Shown: one piece after another, positions 5,167 through 7,051 of the stretch
Position numbering within the stretch: the first letter of the stretch is position 1
Layout of the letters: each line of letters begins with the position of its first letter
Assembly (NCBI GenBank): GCA_947478985.1
Contig: CANJYC010000087.1
Location: forward strand, 1 to 7,051
DNA: 7,051 nt
DNA from: Acidobacteriota bacterium
Lineage (GTDB): Bacteria > Acidobacteriota > Vicinamibacteria > Vicinamibacterales > UBA2999
Direction of reading: 5' to 3'
Translations under genes and position numbers: made by a program
The notes under the pieces: generated by a model
What the model was told of the DNA's origin: nothing
The model's database searches: none
Seen by the model: only the letters and a program-made list of their open reading frames with translations

Positions 5167-6728
5167 TGGAGGCTGCCCTCGAGGGTGGCGCGGTAACGCG
5201 TAATGGCGTCAAAGATCGACTGCGCCAGCAGGGACTGGAAGTCGTCTGACTGGAGCGCCTTCTCCTGTTCCGGATTCGTCAGGTACGCCATCTCGATGAG
5301 CGCTGCCGGCATGTTTGCGCCGACCAGCACCCGAAGCGGCGCCTGCTGACGTGGCCGGGGCCCCATGGGCACGTGCGCTCCGAGCTCGTCGACGAGCAGG
5401 CCGGCCAGCATTGCCGACACCTCGACGTGGGACGCCTGAGCAAGGTCCCACCGGATCGCCTCAATCGCGCGCGCGGTGCCACCCACCACGGGCAGCGACA
5501 CGGCATCCGCTTCCGCTCTCCGTCGTGCGTCTTCCCCTTCGCGATCGAGCAGCAGATGAAAGACTTCGGCCCCGGCCACCGTCGGGGACGACGCCGCGTT
5601 GGCGTGCAGGCTGAGAAAGAGGTCGGCCTTGCGGTTGTTGGCCAGTGCGGCGCGCTCGTCCGGCGTCACGGCGCGGTCGTCGTCGCGCGTCAGGATCACG
5701 CGGATGCCAAGCCGCGATTCGATGAGGGTGCGGAGGCGTCGCGCGACCTCGAGGGTGATCGCCTTCTCCTCGGTGCCGGCTGCGCCCCTCGCACCGACGT
5801 CGGTGCCGCCGTGGCCAGGGTCGATCACGATCGTCTGCAGCCCTGTGCGTGGTGGTGGGAGCACCGACCGCGCAGCGGCGGCTGTCGCTGCTGCGCTGGT
5901 CGAGGCCGCCGCGGCAGGCGGTGCGACCGACGTGGAAGGTGCAGCCGCGTCGAGTGGCGCATTCGGTGCGGGGACATCAATAACCACGCGCGTCAGGTCA
6001 GCGGTCGATGACGTGACGACGCGCGGTGTCCCGGAGCGGCTGTTGAGGAAGATGGCCAGCGTGTTGGGCTGGTCGCCGGCGCGAATCTGATCGATGAGGC
6101 CGGCGCTCCCGAGTTGCAGCGCCATGTCGAGGGCCTCGACATCAAGACGCAGCAGAATCCGTCCCGCCTCCACTGACGACGTCACCCCGGCTGGTGGCGT
6201 GATCTCGATGGTGGCGCGCGTGGGCGGGCCGGTGGCGTCGATGCGGCCGACCACGCGGGGCACGCGGAGTTCGCCGAGGATAAGCAATCGCGAGGCGCGG
6301 CGCAGGTCGATCTTCTGGTCGTAGATTGGCGCCAGGGCGCGAGTCAGGAAATCCAGCGGGACGAGCCAGCGCCGGCCATTGCGCCTGACCGGCGAGGGGA
6401 GTGCAACGACGCGGCCTGCGACCGACGCCATCGCCTGGTCCGGCGAGAGCGCAATACTGCGCGTGCGATAGGTGACGGTGATGCCGCCGGCGGCGGCGTC
6501 CTCGCGGAGGCTCACACCGAGGAGCGTCGCGATGTCGTCGAGCGCCACCAGTTCCTGGCCGCCGACGATCGTGGTTGGCACCGGCCGCCGCGCGTCGCGC
6601 GAGATCAGCATCAGCGGGATCGCAGGCGTCGCGGCGGGCGGCGCGCCCTGTGCGCGCAGAAGCGCAGCCAGCAGGAGCAGTGAGAGCGCGATGGTTGAGG
6701 TGGCCGTCGCTCGCAAGGGTTCCATCAT
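5163..6728 (-). CDS. Exported N-acetylmuramoyl-L-alanine amidase (AmiC type)
   Basis: The enzyme would cleave the bond between N-acetylmuramic acid and the stem peptide of peptidoglycan during wall remodelling or cell separation. The 521 residues begin with a Sec signal peptide (about 1-28, R6 then a Leu/Ala core, with a likely cut near RAQGA). Residues 50-130 resemble the copper-amine-oxidase N-terminal-like repeat domain, and about 155-252 resemble an AMIN cell-wall-targeting domain. A low-complexity Ala/Pro/Ser/Thr linker spans 253-295. The catalytic Amidase_3 domain follows, with zinc ligands H306 (DPGHGG), E321 (EEKAITL) and H375 (LSLHANA) and catalytic E479 (ALIEMAYLTN), so it should be active. 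Two ATGs in a row open the gene; the first is used here. No clear Shine-Dalgarno is seen. It heads the amidase - GerMN - rph - rdgB operon and is divergent from the ABM gene, 47 bp away. Confidence 0.92.
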   Translation of the reverse strand: MMEPLRATATSTIALSLLLLAALLRAQGAPPAATPAIPLMLISRDARRPVPTTIVGGQELVALDDIATLLGVSLREDAAAGGITVTYRTRSIALSPDQAMASVAGRVVALPSPVRRNGRRWLVPLDFLTRALAPIYDQKIDLRRASRLLILGELRVPRVVGRIDATGPPTRATIEITPPAGVTSSVEAGRILLRLDVEALDMALQLGSAGLIDQIRAGDQPNTLAIFLNSRSGTPRVVTSSTADLTRVVIDVPAPNAPLDAAAPSTSVAPPAAAASTSAAATAAAARSVLPPPRTGLQTIVIDPGHGGTDVGARGAAGTEEKAITLEVARRLRTLIESRLGIRVILTRDDDRAVTPDERAALANNRKADLFLSLHANAASSPTVAGAEVFHLLLDREGEDARRRAEADAVSLPVVGGTARAIEAIRWDLAQASHVEVSAMLAGLLVDELGAHVPMGPRPRQQAPLRVLVGANMPAALIEMAYLTNPEQEKALQSDDFQSLLAQSIFDAITRYRATLEGSLQ

Positions 6729-6771
6729 ACGGCTGGGCGCGCACGGGTGGCGAGAGGCGCCAGGCTGCGGG

Positions 6772-6780
6772 TGCTATGCT
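6772..6780 (+). promoter_or_regulatory. Possible extended -10 element of the ABM gene
   Basis: TGCTATGCT fits the extended -10 form TGnTATnnT. If used, transcription would begin near 6787, after the ATG at 6776 and just before the in-frame GTG at 6791. It lies within the gap shared with the divergent amidase gene or at its edge. No -35 is visible. Confidence 0.25.
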
Positions 6781-7051
6781 TTCACCAGTAGTGGTTATCG
6801 CCATTTCGCATTTCAGGGTCGTCAACGGGATGGCGTCGGAAGTACGGGACGCCTTCCGCGACCGCCCGCGACTGGTCGACGTCGCGCCGGGATTTCTCGG
6901 CCTTGAGGTGTTCGGCGACACGGACGACGATACGGTTTTCCACCTCTTCACCCGCTGGTCTGACCGCGCGTCGTTCGAGGCGTGGCACCACGGTGACGCT
7001 CATCGGGCCTCGCACGCCTTCATGCCCCGCGGCCTCAAGCTCGATGCCACC
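6776..7051 (+). CDS. Antibiotic-biosynthesis-monooxygenase (ABM) fold protein, 3' end cut off
   Basis: The frame is open from ATG 6776 to the window edge (92 codons). The pattern is that of small dimeric ferredoxin-like ABM/IsdG proteins: a first strand VVIAISHFRV, a helix ASEVRDAFRDRP, then APGFLGLEVFGD, a strand TVFHLFTRWSD and the helix ASFEAWHHGDAHRASHAF. These resemble heme-degrading HmoA/MhuD-like enzymes. The tryptophan in FEAW and the histidine in ASHAF are near the expected positions. The asparagine expected in strand 1 of IsdG-type heme oxygenases appears to be serine (AISHF), so heme degradation should not be assumed. The start is uncertain: the in-frame GTG at 6791 gives a more typical N-terminus and fits the TATGCT element just upstream. 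Codon use matches the neighbouring genes. Confidence 0.75.
   Translation, partial: MLSPVVVIAISHFRVVNGMASEVRDAFRDRPRLVDVAPGFLGLEVFGDTDDDTVFHLFTRWSDRASFEAWHHGDAHRASHAFMPRGLKLDAT

Noticed and set aside
3742..5196. A 484-codon open frame on the plus strand opposite rph and the GerMN gene
   Set aside because: It is antisense to well-recognised genes, has no recognisable domain and is rich in Arg, Asp and Gly, as expected when GC-rich genes are read on the wrong strand.
5840..5970. Ala/Pro/Ser/Thr-rich stretch in the amidase as a DNA repeat
   Set aside because: The codons vary and no regular period is seen. It is an ordinary flexible linker between domains.
1..7051. CRISPR array, tRNA or rRNA genes, insertion sequences, phage or defence genes
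   Set aside because: No direct-repeat array, transposase or integrase motif, terminal inverted repeats or RNA gene was recognised on either strand. The segment reads as core chromosome.

Overview
This is a GC-rich (roughly two thirds G+C by eye), gene-dense bacterial chromosome segment. No mobile element, rRNA, tRNA or CRISPR array is visible. The protein families and the order amidase - GerMN - rph - rdgB suggest Acidobacteriota, perhaps the Vicinamibacteria. That placement is an inference from gene order, base composition and promoter style, not a database result.

Layout. Positions 1-96 hold the 3' end of an unidentified plus-strand gene. A class I SAM-dependent methyltransferase faces it on the minus strand (145-984). 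A 152-bp divergent intergenic region (985-1136) separates the methyltransferase from a plus-strand sigma-54 activator (1137-2237). This activator has a complete AAA+ core and a Fis-type HTH but no N-terminal sensor domain. The intergenic region carries a near-consensus sigma-54 promoter aimed at the activator gene, a -10 element tight against the methyltransferase start, and two dyads. Next comes type I pantothenate kinase coaA (2278-3222, plus strand), whose GTG start lies 7 nt after a TACAAT element.

The right half is a four-gene minus-strand operon, in transcription order: an exported AmiC-type N-acetylmuramoyl-L-alanine amidase (6728-5163), a membrane-anchored GerMN-domain protein (5166-4585, 4-nt overlap), RNase PH rph (4578-3850) and XTP/dITP pyrophosphatase rdgB (3814-3209). 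The tail of rdgB overlaps the tail of coaA by 14 bp. A plus-strand antibiotic-biosynthesis-monooxygenase (ABM/IsdG-fold) gene starts at about 6776, divergent from the amidase, and runs off the window.

How the genes work together. Most are housekeeping: CoA synthesis (coaA), 3'-end trimming of tRNA precursors (rph), nucleotide-pool cleansing (rdgB) and peptidoglycan remodelling (amidase, with GerMN beside it). The least ordinary part is 985-2237. There a sensor-less sigma-54 activator appears to be transcribed from a sigma-54 promoter, so it may activate itself. A second recurring signal is leaderless or nearly leaderless initiation: TANNNT elements lie directly before the methyltransferase and coaA starts. 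The activator gene, by contrast, has a short leader and a clear Shine-Dalgarno sequence.
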